Shown: positions 20,501-25,651 of the stretch, in pieces
Numbering within the stretch: the stretch's first letter is position 1
How the letters are laid out: each line of letters begins with the position of its first letter
Assembly (NCBI GenBank): GCA_020650975.1
Contig: JAIPMN010004682.1
Location: 1-25,651 of the forward strand
Length of the DNA stretch: 25,651 nucleotides
Source: Apostichopus californicus
Lineage: Eukaryota; Echinodermata; Holothuroidea; Aspidochirotida; Stichopodidae
Direction: 5' to 3'
Translations under genes and position numbers: made by a program
The notes under the pieces: model-generated
The model's database searches: none
What the model was told of the DNA's origin: nothing
What the model saw: the letters and a program-made list of their open reading frames with translations, nothing else

Positions 20501-22113
20501 GGTATAATTCTTAAATGTCAGTATATGACAACACAGAGTGCTATTTGTGTGGAGGCAGGTGAAGTGAACTAGGGAAGTCAATCAAAACTGTTTACAAGTG
20601 ACCTTAATGGGACCCCCCCCCAAAAAAAATAAAAACCATTGATAATATTTCACAATGGATACTACTGTACCTGGGTCAGGAAGCTCTGGTTCCTCCCAGT
20701 TGCCATGCTCGATGCTATGACGAAGATCTCCATTTCTGTGAGGTGGAATGACGGGCGGTGGGTTAAGTGGGATTGCAGGCACCTCGTCTGGTAGTTTGGA
20801 GTAGTATTCCGCCTTGTTCATTAACGAGTTCTGAGAAAGAGATATGAACAAAAATATTATCGGGAAAAAATGAGACTCTGGGATACTTCAACATGAAACA
20901 AAACTAGACAGTCTTTAAAATGAATTTCATCAAGGGAGGGGGAGGGAATGGGTAACAGAGATTGGGAGAGGGGGTGAGGGAGGGGGGAGGGTGTTAAATG
21001 TTCCAAATTTGAGCAACGTTACTTAAATTTGCTACAATTTTAAGTTTCCAAGGTGACCTTCTTCCTAGAGGTTGTCAGTCTCCAAAATCTCTCTGAGACA
21101 TCAAGGAGTATTTCACAGGGCAAAGTTAAATATCTCACGATTATTAAAATATATGTTTTTCAAATGGTTATGGCGCAAATATACAACAACCCTCTTCTTT
21201 CACGAGGATAGTCTACGCATGTTATAACAAAACAAAAACAAACAAAAACAAAACAATTCTGATGATTTTTTCCCACGCTGCGTCCATTGTTCAAAGCCTT
21301 TAAAAAAAAATCCTCGTTCATTTTGACATAGATCTTTTGGTTTCTGTAGGGTTGCAAATTTGAAGCCTTGCATTTGTGACCATGACGGGAAACAGGAGAT
21401 TGAGCTTCAAAACAGAAACTTATTAAAACAATCATTGGTTAATTATTAAACTTTTCAACTCCGTTCATCCCAGGGTCATTATTTATCGTCATAGGAGACT
21501 CCACTTCCACCCACTTTAACAAGGACGATTGTCTTTTCCTATTGCGATCATTCATATTCATTATTTGCTAATAAAAGCAATTCAATACGTTTCCCAGAAA
21601 ACCAACAAGGAAATGTAATCCTGAGATTCCAAAGAGGTTTGGATATCAGTTTGTACAGTAGAAACAAGATTAGTACCTGTTCTTCTCAATTTATAGCAAT
21701 GACTGGTAGTGACCATAAGTATGCACAATGTTATATACGTAGGTTACCAGTTCCACTACATCTAGAGATCTGCTAAAATGAGTGTGCTCATGTTATTAGG
21801 AGACCAGCAATATATAGCAATGACTGGTAGTGACCATAAGGATGCACAATGTTACATACTTAGGTTACCAGTTCCACTACATCTAGATATCTGCTAAAAT
21901 GAGTGTGCTCATGTTATTAGGAGACGGGTATCAACGCAAGGAAGCAAAGTAAAATATACATAGACACTACATGTTGATGAGGTGACCCAAAGTTACCAAC
22001 CTCTCCAGGAGGCGATGGAGGCGGTCTTCCTGGTGGCAGAACACCCCCTGGCTCCATGGATACCGTCCTCCCTGGTGACCTTCGACCTGCTGTTCTGATC
22101 GGCACTGGATTGG
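8443..22113 (-). CDS. SYK: Syk/ZAP-70-family non-receptor tyrosine kinase, 3' ten exons (5' end outside window)
   Basis: Joining ten exons (22113-22001, 20830-20671, 19961-19806, 17683-17574, 14009-13943, 13408-13327, 12618-12429, 11670-11530, 9703-9591, 8533-8443) gives 1223 nt of continuous frame ending in TGA. All nine introns are GT-AG with matching phases. Residues 1-136 of the visible part are a proline-rich linker; 137-400 are a tyrosine kinase domain with glycine loop GKGNFGSV (143-150), VAVK Lys167, helix-C Glu185, HRDLAARN (257-264), DFG (277-279), activation-loop Tyr290/291, and APE (305-307). Spacing from Lys167 to Tyr291 equals that of vertebrate Syk. [12 protein letters not shown] and SYGVTLWE are closest to ZAP-70/Syk as I remember them. 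Family role, known rather than seen: Syk kinases bind doubly phosphorylated ITAM tails through tandem SH2 domains in the cytoplasm and phosphorylate downstream adaptors. The SH2 domains are not in these exons. SHARK-type kinases are a less likely alternative; orthology to SYK itself is inferred. Confidence 0.93.
8534..9590 (-). other. Intron I-J (1057 bp)
   Basis: It is bounded by GTAAGT and CCATCAG on minus. It contains a short imperfect CAGCACA/CTGCACCA(A/T)CAG repeat (about 8718-8825) and a perfect CCATGTGTCATGTTGCT-type 18-bp duplication at 9359-9393. Nothing coding. Confidence 0.8.
9591..9703 (-). CDS. SYK: Kinase gene exon I: C-lobe helices
   Basis: The acceptor is CCAATTCTAG, with only a short pyrimidine run, and the donor is ACAGA/GTAAGT, phase 0 in and phase 2 out. 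It encodes [29 protein letters not shown] and the first two bases of a Glu codon. The MKGPE start and the CP..IY.LM..CW spacing match ZAP-70 and Syk (MKGPEVMAFIEQGKRM and CPPELYALMSDCW in ZAP-70). Confidence 0.95.
9704..11529 (-). other. Intron H-I (1826 bp)
   Basis: It is bounded by GTAAGT (at 11529) and CTAG. It contains a C-rich plus-strand tract (10191-10225) and an extremely AT-rich block near the 5' splice site (11288-11462). Open frames at 10539-10793 (plus) and 10656-10850 (minus) have no recognisable motif. Confidence 0.8.
11289..11455. repeat. AT-rich low-complexity block between CTGCAAATATA direct repeats
   Basis: A/T-only or nearly A/T-only sequence of ATATAAATA type is bracketed by CTGCAAATATA at 11289-11299 and 11445-11455. 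A third copy of the same 11-mer lies at 11241-11251. Confidence 0.7.
11530..11670 (-). CDS. SYK: Kinase gene exon H: P+1 loop and C-lobe core
   Basis: The acceptor is CTCCTCCATTAG and the donor is TATTCC/GTAAGT, phase 0 on both sides, 47 codons exactly. It begins [16 protein letters not shown], the tyrosine-kinase P+1 loop with the APE glutamate (Glu307), followed by [17 protein letters not shown], containing the structural Asp319, and [21 protein letters not shown] is identical to the ZAP-70 sequence as I remember it, which is the strongest single support for family assignment. Confidence 0.97.
11671..12428 (-). other. Intron G-H (758 bp)
   Basis: It is bounded by GTAAGT and CATTAG. It carries an A-run at 12286-12300 on plus. 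Nothing else is recognised. Confidence 0.85.
12429..12618 (-). CDS. SYK: Kinase gene exon G: catalytic loop, DFG and activation loop
   Basis: The acceptor is CTTTCCCGACAG and the donor is TATGTT/GTAAGT. This is the largest exon, with 63 complete residues. It carries HRDLAARN (Asp259 catalytic base, Asn264 metal ligand), [12 protein letters not shown] (Asp277 metal ligand) and the activation-loop pair Tyr290-Tyr291 (SQYYV), equivalent to Tyr525/526 of Syk by spacing. The residue after DFG is Met rather than the family's Leu. HRDLAAR is the tyrosine-kinase form of this loop. Confidence 0.97.
12619..13326 (-). other. Intron F-G (708 bp)
   Basis: It is bounded by GTAAGT and CCCGACAG. On plus it contains a ~100-base purine tract (12697-12796) upstream of the acceptor and a G-rich stretch (13256-13302) just inside the donor. 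Open frames of 81-111 codons on minus across the purine tract are proline/serine low-complexity and are not genes. Confidence 0.85.
12697..12796 (+). repeat. G-rich purine tract
   Basis: About 100 bases are nearly all G and A, with many GGGG or GGGGG runs separated by AGAGA. On the sense strand of the kinase gene this is a C/T tract 80-180 bases upstream of the exon G acceptor. Several runs are close enough for a G-quadruplex on plus. Confidence 0.8.
13327..13408 (-). CDS. SYK: Kinase gene exon F: gatekeeper and hinge
   Basis: This 82-base exon has acceptor CCATTCCGTAG and donor CACAA/GTAAGT, phase 1 in and phase 2 out. It encodes [22 protein letters not shown] and a short tail that splits a Lys codon with the next exon. 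ELAELGPL matches the family hinge EMAELGPL. The residue in gatekeeper position, 46 after the catalytic Lys, is Leu213, where human Syk and ZAP-70 have Met. Confidence 0.95.
13409..13942 (-). other. Intron E-F (534 bp)
   Basis: The shortest intron. It is bounded by GTAAGT and TCCGTAG. It contains the G-run cluster 13914-13936 and a minus-strand open frame of 96 codons (13501-13791) that looks partly coding; see the separate entry. Confidence 0.85.
13501..13791 (-). other. Unrecognised 96-codon intronic open frame with internal hairpin
   Basis: The frame has a mixed, protein-like composition (for example [15 protein letters not shown]) in an AT-rich intron but matches no family I recognise. 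It cannot be part of the kinase, since exons E and F join without a gap. A perfect 7-bp inverted repeat, CTTCAGG-8 nt-CCTGAAG, lies inside at 13584-13605. It may be a decayed mobile-element fragment or chance. Confidence 0.2.
13943..14009 (-). CDS. SYK: Kinase gene exon E: helix C
   Basis: This 67-base exon has acceptor TTTTGTTTTTGCAG and donor ATAG/GTAAGT. It encodes [22 protein letters not shown] and the first base of a glycine codon. Glu185 sits 18 residues after Lys167, exactly as Glu420 after Lys402 in Syk, and should form the Lys-Glu pair of the active kinase. The sequence following the donor is an unusually C-rich run on the sense strand (G-rich on plus, 13914-13936). Confidence 0.95.
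16012..16030. repeat. (GT)n microsatellite
   Basis: About nine GT/TG dinucleotides follow CTGT within the long intron. Confidence 0.85.
16143..16517 (-). other. Unrecognised intronic open frame with YxxP-type tyrosines
   Basis: The frame is open for 124 codons on the gene's own strand, from just after a TAA at 16520-16518 to a stop at 16143. Codons down to about 16257 look coding: mixed charge, fewer AT-rich codons than the flanks, and motifs such as [12 protein letters not shown] and [14 protein letters not shown]. Below that it runs into a T-rich tract and then a Phe-rich tail. It is not needed by the kinase, as exons D and E join exactly. Options are an alternative exon, a nested gene piece, a retrocopy fragment or chance. 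I do not recognise a family. Confidence 0.25.
16669..16878. repeat. 42-bp minisatellite, five copies
   Basis: Five head-to-tail units of exactly 42 bp (210 bp) start TTCTTAT(A/G)TTG and contain the internal direct repeat GATCCCATGT. Two unit types, TATTG..TCACGTAG and TGTTG..TCATGTAG, alternate A-B-A-B-B, so an 84-bp dimer was duplicated. Because 42 is a multiple of three, a spurious 68-codon open frame results on plus. Confidence 0.95.
17574..17683 (-). CDS. SYK: Kinase gene exon D: glycine loop and catalytic lysine
   Basis: The acceptor is CTTCTATCTTACAG and the donor is TTCACAG/GTTCGT. It encodes 36 complete residues beginning [14 protein letters not shown], the ATP-binding glycine loop, and including PVAVKTLK, where Lys167 is the ATP-contacting lysine of kinase subdomain II. 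It enters in phase 1 and exits in phase 0. Syk has GSGNFGTVKKGYYQM and VAVKILK at the same places. The donor +3 to +6 (TCGT) departs from the usual GTAAGT, so this 5' splice site is comparatively weak. Confidence 0.95.
17907..18015. repeat. Imperfect ~14-bp tandem repeat
   Basis: Variants of (C/A)(C/T)(A/T)TGTAAT(A/G)TAA(A)C repeat about seven times, with clear degeneration. Confidence 0.75.
18646..19711. repeat. 30-bp minisatellite with higher-order structure
   Basis: About 35 units of consensus TGGTCAATTTACCTCCATTA plus CCGCTTGACG run with no length change from 18781 to 19710; copies before 18781 are degenerate. Units fall into types (ACCTCC or ATCTCC; TGCTACATTT; GGTTAAGTT; CCGTTTGACG) arranged in a 90-bp repeat at 18811-18990 (two copies) and a 120-bp repeat at 19231-19710 (four copies, the first two closest to each other). 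With a 30-base period several frames stay open on both strands for hundreds of codons (ten-residue repeats such as [10 protein letters not shown]). These are not genes. Confidence 0.97.
19806..19961 (-). CDS. SYK: Kinase gene exon C: end of linker and start of kinase domain
   Basis: The acceptor is CTCTCAATAG and the donor is TTGG/GTGAGT; the exon is entered and left in phase 1. It encodes 51 complete residues. The first part is linker with two tyrosines (EYG at 110, IYDR at 119). The end, [13 protein letters not shown], matches the position of the LDRKLLTLEDKELG sequence that opens the Syk kinase domain. The first glycine of the glycine loop is split across this junction (G|GC). The exon lies immediately 5' in transcription order of the intron carrying the 30-bp minisatellite, whose edge is about 95 bases from the donor. 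Confidence 0.93.
19962..20670 (-). other. Intron B-C (709 bp)
   Basis: It is bounded by GTACAG and CAATAG. It contains a short GCAG/CTGCAGG repeat (20287-20336) and a C-run followed by an A-run (20612-20629). Nothing coding. Confidence 0.85.
20671..20830 (-). CDS. SYK: Kinase gene exon B: linker with tandem tyrosine
   Basis: The acceptor is TCTCTTTCTCAG and the donor is CCCAG/GTACAG. The exon starts in phase 0 and leaves in phase 1. It encodes 53 residues: an [12 protein letters not shown] stretch with adjacent Tyr46-Tyr47, a proline run ([12 protein letters not shown]), then an acidic and proline-containing end. In vertebrate Syk/ZAP-70 the linker tyrosines are docking and regulatory sites; whether Tyr46/47 serve the same role is inference. 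A ~0.17 kb ORF on the minus strand extends past both splice sites, but the frame only continues into the kinase when spliced here. Confidence 0.85.
20831..22000 (-). other. Intron A-B (1170 bp)
   Basis: It is bounded by GTTGGT and TTTCTCAG. It contains G-rich clusters on plus at 20934-20952 and 20964-20991 and a 121-bp tandem duplication (21692-21925). A 91-codon minus frame (21160-21435) shows no recognisable motif. Confidence 0.8.
21692..21925. repeat. 121-bp tandem duplication, two copies
   Basis: The first copy is 21692-21812, the second 21813-21925 (missing the last few bases). They differ at only about five positions (for example TATATACG against TACATACT), so this duplication is fairly recent compared with the other arrays. 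Confidence 0.92.
22001..22113 (-). CDS. SYK: Kinase gene exon A: proline-rich linker
   Basis: The acceptor is CTCTCTACACAG and the exon is entered in phase 1 (two bases CC complete a split codon); it ends GGAGAG before GTTGGT. It encodes 37 residues that are low-complexity and rich in Pro, Gly and Arg, including a class I SH3-binding type sequence RPPPSPP (R29-P35) and basic Arg-Arg-Ser-Pro. This corresponds in position to the linker between the C-terminal SH2 and the kinase, which is poorly conserved in the family. Assignment rests on phase and frame continuity with the next exon, not on residue similarity. This is the most upstream exon I can support. Confidence 0.75.
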
Positions 22114-23429
22114 CTGTGTAGAGAGTTGATACAAAAAAAGATACACATCAGTTGCAAATTTAAACAGCATTTTATGGTTTGGGCTGAGTTTCCCTATATA
22201 TCACTTTATACATTTGAAAGAGTTTCTTTTCAGAAAAAGTCCTTTGTCTGGGAAGTTTTTTTCAATTAATTCTTAACTATATATAGTCAGATGATATTAT
22301 ACTGATCCTAGCAGGCTTTTCAATTCGTCTGCTCTCCTGTCTGTGGATACCAATCCCACTCTACTACCTTCCCATCAGCTTCCATTTTCTTTGGTCAGCT
22401 CTGAATTTCGACCTGTTGTCTCCCCTTGAAAGTTTGGACCAATCGTTATTTGCAGCACTAATGGCTTATTTTTGTTGTCAAACCTCAGACAAACGTGCAT
22501 TTAACGCTGTATCAGTAGATTCCGCAATGCTACATTTATAGTTGTACTGTAAGACACAGTACATATATGGTAGTGGTGATATATCATTATTAATAGTATA
22601 TCTAGATGACTTTTTATTTTATTTTAACATGGAAATGGACACATTAACTAGTTACCCAAATATACTGCTGTTGGTATATAGGGCCTTTATCTTGGTATCT
22701 GGGTCATTTTCTTCTTTTTTTTTCAATTATTTCTTTCATAAATTCATTTATTCCATAAATTTAAGGTCCATCTTGTCACAACGTTGATGTCCCTGCAACA
22801 CTGTCAATTAATTAGGTAGACAGTGTTCTCTAGTAAAATAACGTAGCAAAAATATGATTTTTTATTCCTTTGCTCAATGCTCACGACGCATCACTTCATT
22901 ACAGATTTGTAAATCCATTATTAAATTAATAATTTCTTGAAAATAAAAAATGGCAAAACATTGTTTGCTCTTGTGTGTTACTTTGTACTCAAAGCCGAAG
23001 CCAAAGTGAATTATTCCGGTCACACATACGGAATCAATGCATGTTGCTAAGTTCTTCAATACCACCTACATTCCTTTCGGGGAACATTTTTTACTGTAGT
23101 TTTGATTTACTCTATTCAATGTTCATTGGTCCAATTTAATAATCTGTCCAACTGTCTAGTTTGAATGTGTCCTGTCTTCAGTTAAGCTTGCCTTAGAAGA
23201 AGAAGATCCCGCTAGGATCCAAACGTCAGATGCCCCACTGTATACATAATTTAGCTACACGGGCTTCTTGCAGAAGATGAACAGTTCATTGACCTTTGAT
23301 TCTCTCTTGAACTAAATCACAACAGATTTAAAAAATACCATCCAAAATTGGCTCACTGAAGTCATTGGGATGGATGAAAATTCCTACTGTTTATACAGCT
23401 GATAAATGCTAGTAACTTGTTGTCTTTTG

Positions 23430-23665
23430 TTTTTTTATTTTTATATATTTTATAGTTTTATATTATAGTATATAATATAATATTATATTATATTATATAT
23501 TATGTTTATTACATATTTTTATTATTTATTATATATATTTTTATATATTTTATATTTTTATTATATATAATATAATATATTTTATAATATTATATTATTT
23601 ATTATATTTGCTACATATTTTTATTATTTGTTATATTTATATATTTTTATATATAAAACGTTTTT
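23430..23665. repeat. TA-rich low-complexity block
   Basis: About 235 bases are almost entirely A and T (TTATATATTTTTAT variants and ATAATATAATATTATAT stretches). No C and almost no G occur in the core. Confidence 0.9.
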
Positions 23666-24583
23666 TTTTTATAAAATGTATTTCACTTTTCTCTTCTTGA
23701 TCTCTGATGATCCTTATTACACAGCTGTACTTTTAGTAAAAACCTTGAAAATGTCCTCGCTGTGCATTTTAACTTTTGCAATTCTAAATGAGATTCACAA
23801 TCATCATAACCATTTGTATAATTTATTGTTGCGTAATAATGCTAATCTCATTTTCATCCAAACAAATCCCTATTTGGTTAAAACTTTCTGATGGTCCATA
23901 AGTGGCTGTTAATGTCCATCAAAATATATTTTGGTAAAACTTTTCTACAAAATTACTAAGATTTATCTCAAAAAGAGATTTATTACTCCTAGAAGCTAAT
24001 TCGACAGATATGCAGTTGAAGAACATTAAAAGTCACAAGATATATCCAATCTACCCAGTCAGAATGAGTTTATAATTGAATAAATATTGATCAGTCTTTC
24101 TAGAGACAGAGAGATAAAGACTTCCTGCCATAGACAGATTCATCCCTACCGATATATTCCCTTAAGCTCGAGTAAAACGTTCATGGATAAGACTAGCAAA
24201 TTACTCTTAGGAGAATCAATTTACAATATGAGTCACCAGTTCCCAGCAAAATATACAATATCAAGTTTGCAATAAGCCAGACGACGACGTTCGGTTTTGG
24301 AACAGATTAAAAAAAAAAAAAAAAACTTTTTCTTTTCGTTCTTAAAGTCATTAGTCACAGATGACTTTCTTTACAGCTAGAGGACTCGCGAGATTGCTCT
24401 CTGTAGTTTGGAGTTACCGTGATTGCAACCTAAATGTTGTCCCAGCATCACCAACGAAACTTTGTCTTTTTTAAATGATCATTCATTTGTGTTAAATGTT
24501 ACAGTCTACTGTATCATGATACATTATAATACATAATTTGGCTGGTAGAAATAAAAGAGGGCCATTGACCGACAGAGCTAGAC

Positions 24584-24690
24584 CAGTTGCTATTAAAGGG
24601 TGTACGGCGCTAAAAGGGGTTCACATCTCACTCTAGACATGGTCGAGGGAGTGCTAGTGTGATGAGGAGACAGGTTACTAATAGCAACTG
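24584..24690. repeat. 12-bp perfect inverted repeat enclosing 83 bp
   Basis: CAGTTGCTATTA at 24584-24595 is the exact reverse complement of TAATAGCAACTG at 24679-24690. Inside, TTCACATCTCACTC faces GGAGTGCTAGTGTGA, which allows a second, imperfect stem. It may be a small non-autonomous transposon (MITE-like) or a structured hairpin. Confidence 0.6.
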
Positions 24691-25321
24691 AGAAATTAAA
24701 AGTTAAATATTTGTAATGTAGGAGCCCTGTTTAGATGCAAACTGACACTCCTTTTGCTCAAAATACCAACAAATTATGAAGATTATATTATAAGCTAGCT
24801 ATTGTAACAAAGTTTCCACTCACATGTATTCTCAAAACAGTTTGATAAAAGTTGCCACCAAAACCTGTCAAGGAATTTGAATTAACCCATATAGAAATAT
24901 TGACCATGAATCCAGTTCCGATACTGCCATACGGAATTTGCAAAGTTTGTCTTTTATTTATGTCACCAATCTTTTTACCAAATTAAATGTGGCACACGTA
25001 AAAGGTGAAGTTTATATCACTTAAACACAATTGCTCTTTCATAAAAAATATAAAAAGATTAAAAAAAAAGATAAAATTGTCAGACGCAAATCAAATTATT
25101 TCACTGGATGGAGCTCTATGAAAATTATGAAATTTTTTAAACATTGCTCCTGCTATCTTCTTTCGCCATTGAAACCTGAGAGCCAAAATATCAAACAATG
25201 TAGGCAATTATGTCATAATTTTGTCAAGAAAACTGTCAGGGATGGTGCCAGGCTATATTAAATTACAGGTTTTGATAGTCTAGATGAGTGACAATGCCTC
25301 AATTATCTGACAATCATTTAC

Positions 25322-25424
25322 CTGGAACAACTGATAAGCCATCTGGCTGAAGGCATCTGGCAATATATTTTGCATCAAAGGAGTGTGTCAAACCATTGGT
25401 GAAAATTTGCAGGGTTTTCATACA
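25322..25424 (-). other. Uncertain exon-like segment upstream of exon A
   Basis: A 103-base stretch on minus lies between TATATATAG and a GTAAAT donor. In one frame it has 34 open codons plus one base, so it leaves in phase 1, the phase exon A needs. Its end, LQPDGLSVVP, resembles the DGL end of SH2 domains, but the helix motif expected before it is poor and the acceptor lacks a pyrimidine tract. The other frames are also partly open here. It may be chance. Confidence 0.15.
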
Positions 25425-25651
25425 CTATATATATAATGCAAGGGCAAGGCTTCTTGTCGTTTGCACTTTCCAGTAGCTTAGAGTCTCTGGGTCCACAGTG
25501 GTTACAGATTTGGGACTTATCAGTGTACTTAAAGAAAAGAAAAAGACTGCATTCCATCCATGATCATGGAAGTATTATCCTATGGTTTCATTGTTAGGCA
25601 ATATGATTGGTAATAACTTCAGCCAATGTCACGTTCTCCTCTACCTCATTC

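Larger units (their letters stand above)
22114..25651. other. Region 5' of the first supported kinase exon; no certain gene
   Basis: This stretch is expected to be intron or upstream exons of the kinase gene on minus. I searched by eye for SH2 signatures (tryptophan start, FLVR) and found none. It contains a TA-rich block (23430-23665), an inverted repeat (24584-24690), a possible mobile-element scrap near 23195-23250, an A-run (24308-24325) and an uncertain exon-like segment at 25322-25424. Confidence 0.5.

Noticed and set aside
22874-23065. Minus frame examined for an SH2 exon
   Set aside because: No FLVR motif, tryptophan start or helix motif, and no suitable splice sites in phase with exon A.
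24840-24881. Short exon-like stretch on minus between TTGACAG and GTGAGT
   Set aside because: The only frame leaving in the phase needed by exon A gives an unremarkable 14-residue peptide without SH2 features.

Overview
The window is AT-rich eukaryotic DNA from an animal. It carries one gene that I can identify with confidence: the 3' part of a Syk/ZAP-70-family cytoplasmic tyrosine kinase on the minus strand. Ten coding exons run from 22113 down to a TGA stop at 8445-8443. They are separated by nine GT-AG introns of about 0.5-3.6 kb, and every exon junction keeps the reading frame. Syk-family kinases are confined to animals. The divergent inter-domain linker, the mid-sized introns and the abundance of short tandem repeats suggest an invertebrate, possibly a marine one such as an echinoderm, but the phylum cannot be fixed from this sequence.

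Layout. (1) 1-8368 is non-coding as far as I can see. It holds several small tandem repeats (2914-3000, 4058-4217, 4898-5140, 5201-5307, 5945-6124), AT-microsatellites and G- or C-rich tracts. (2) 8443-22113 (minus) is the kinase gene. In transcription order the exons are 22113-22001 and 20830-20671 (proline-rich linker), 19961-19806 (end of linker and start of kinase domain), 17683-17574 (glycine loop and catalytic Lys), 14009-13943 (helix C), 13408-13327 (gatekeeper and hinge), 12618-12429 (HRD, DFG, YY activation loop), 11670-11530 (WYAPE and DVWSYG region), 9703-9591 (C-lobe) and 8533-8443 (C-terminus and stop). (3) 22114-25651 should be upstream intron or more 5' gene. The tandem SH2 domains expected of this family are not convincingly visible there, so they probably lie beyond the window.

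The visible protein is 406 residues plus one split codon. From the VAVK lysine to the YY activation-loop pair it aligns with vertebrate Syk without a gap, and all catalytic residues are present, so this should be an active kinase. Differences from vertebrate Syk are a Leu gatekeeper, Met after DFG, a C-terminus without the usual tyrosines and an unrelated proline-rich linker with a class I SH3-binding motif.

The introns are rich in structure. The most striking is a ~1.07 kb minisatellite of 30-bp units (18646-19711) with 90- and 120-bp higher-order periods; on the transcribed strand it presents dozens of 5'-splice-site-like motifs. Others are a 42-bp minisatellite, a 121-bp duplication, and G-quadruplex-type tracts, one lying a few bases beyond a 5' splice site. 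Two coding-like intronic open frames are unexplained. No RNA gene, CRISPR array or intact transposon was found.
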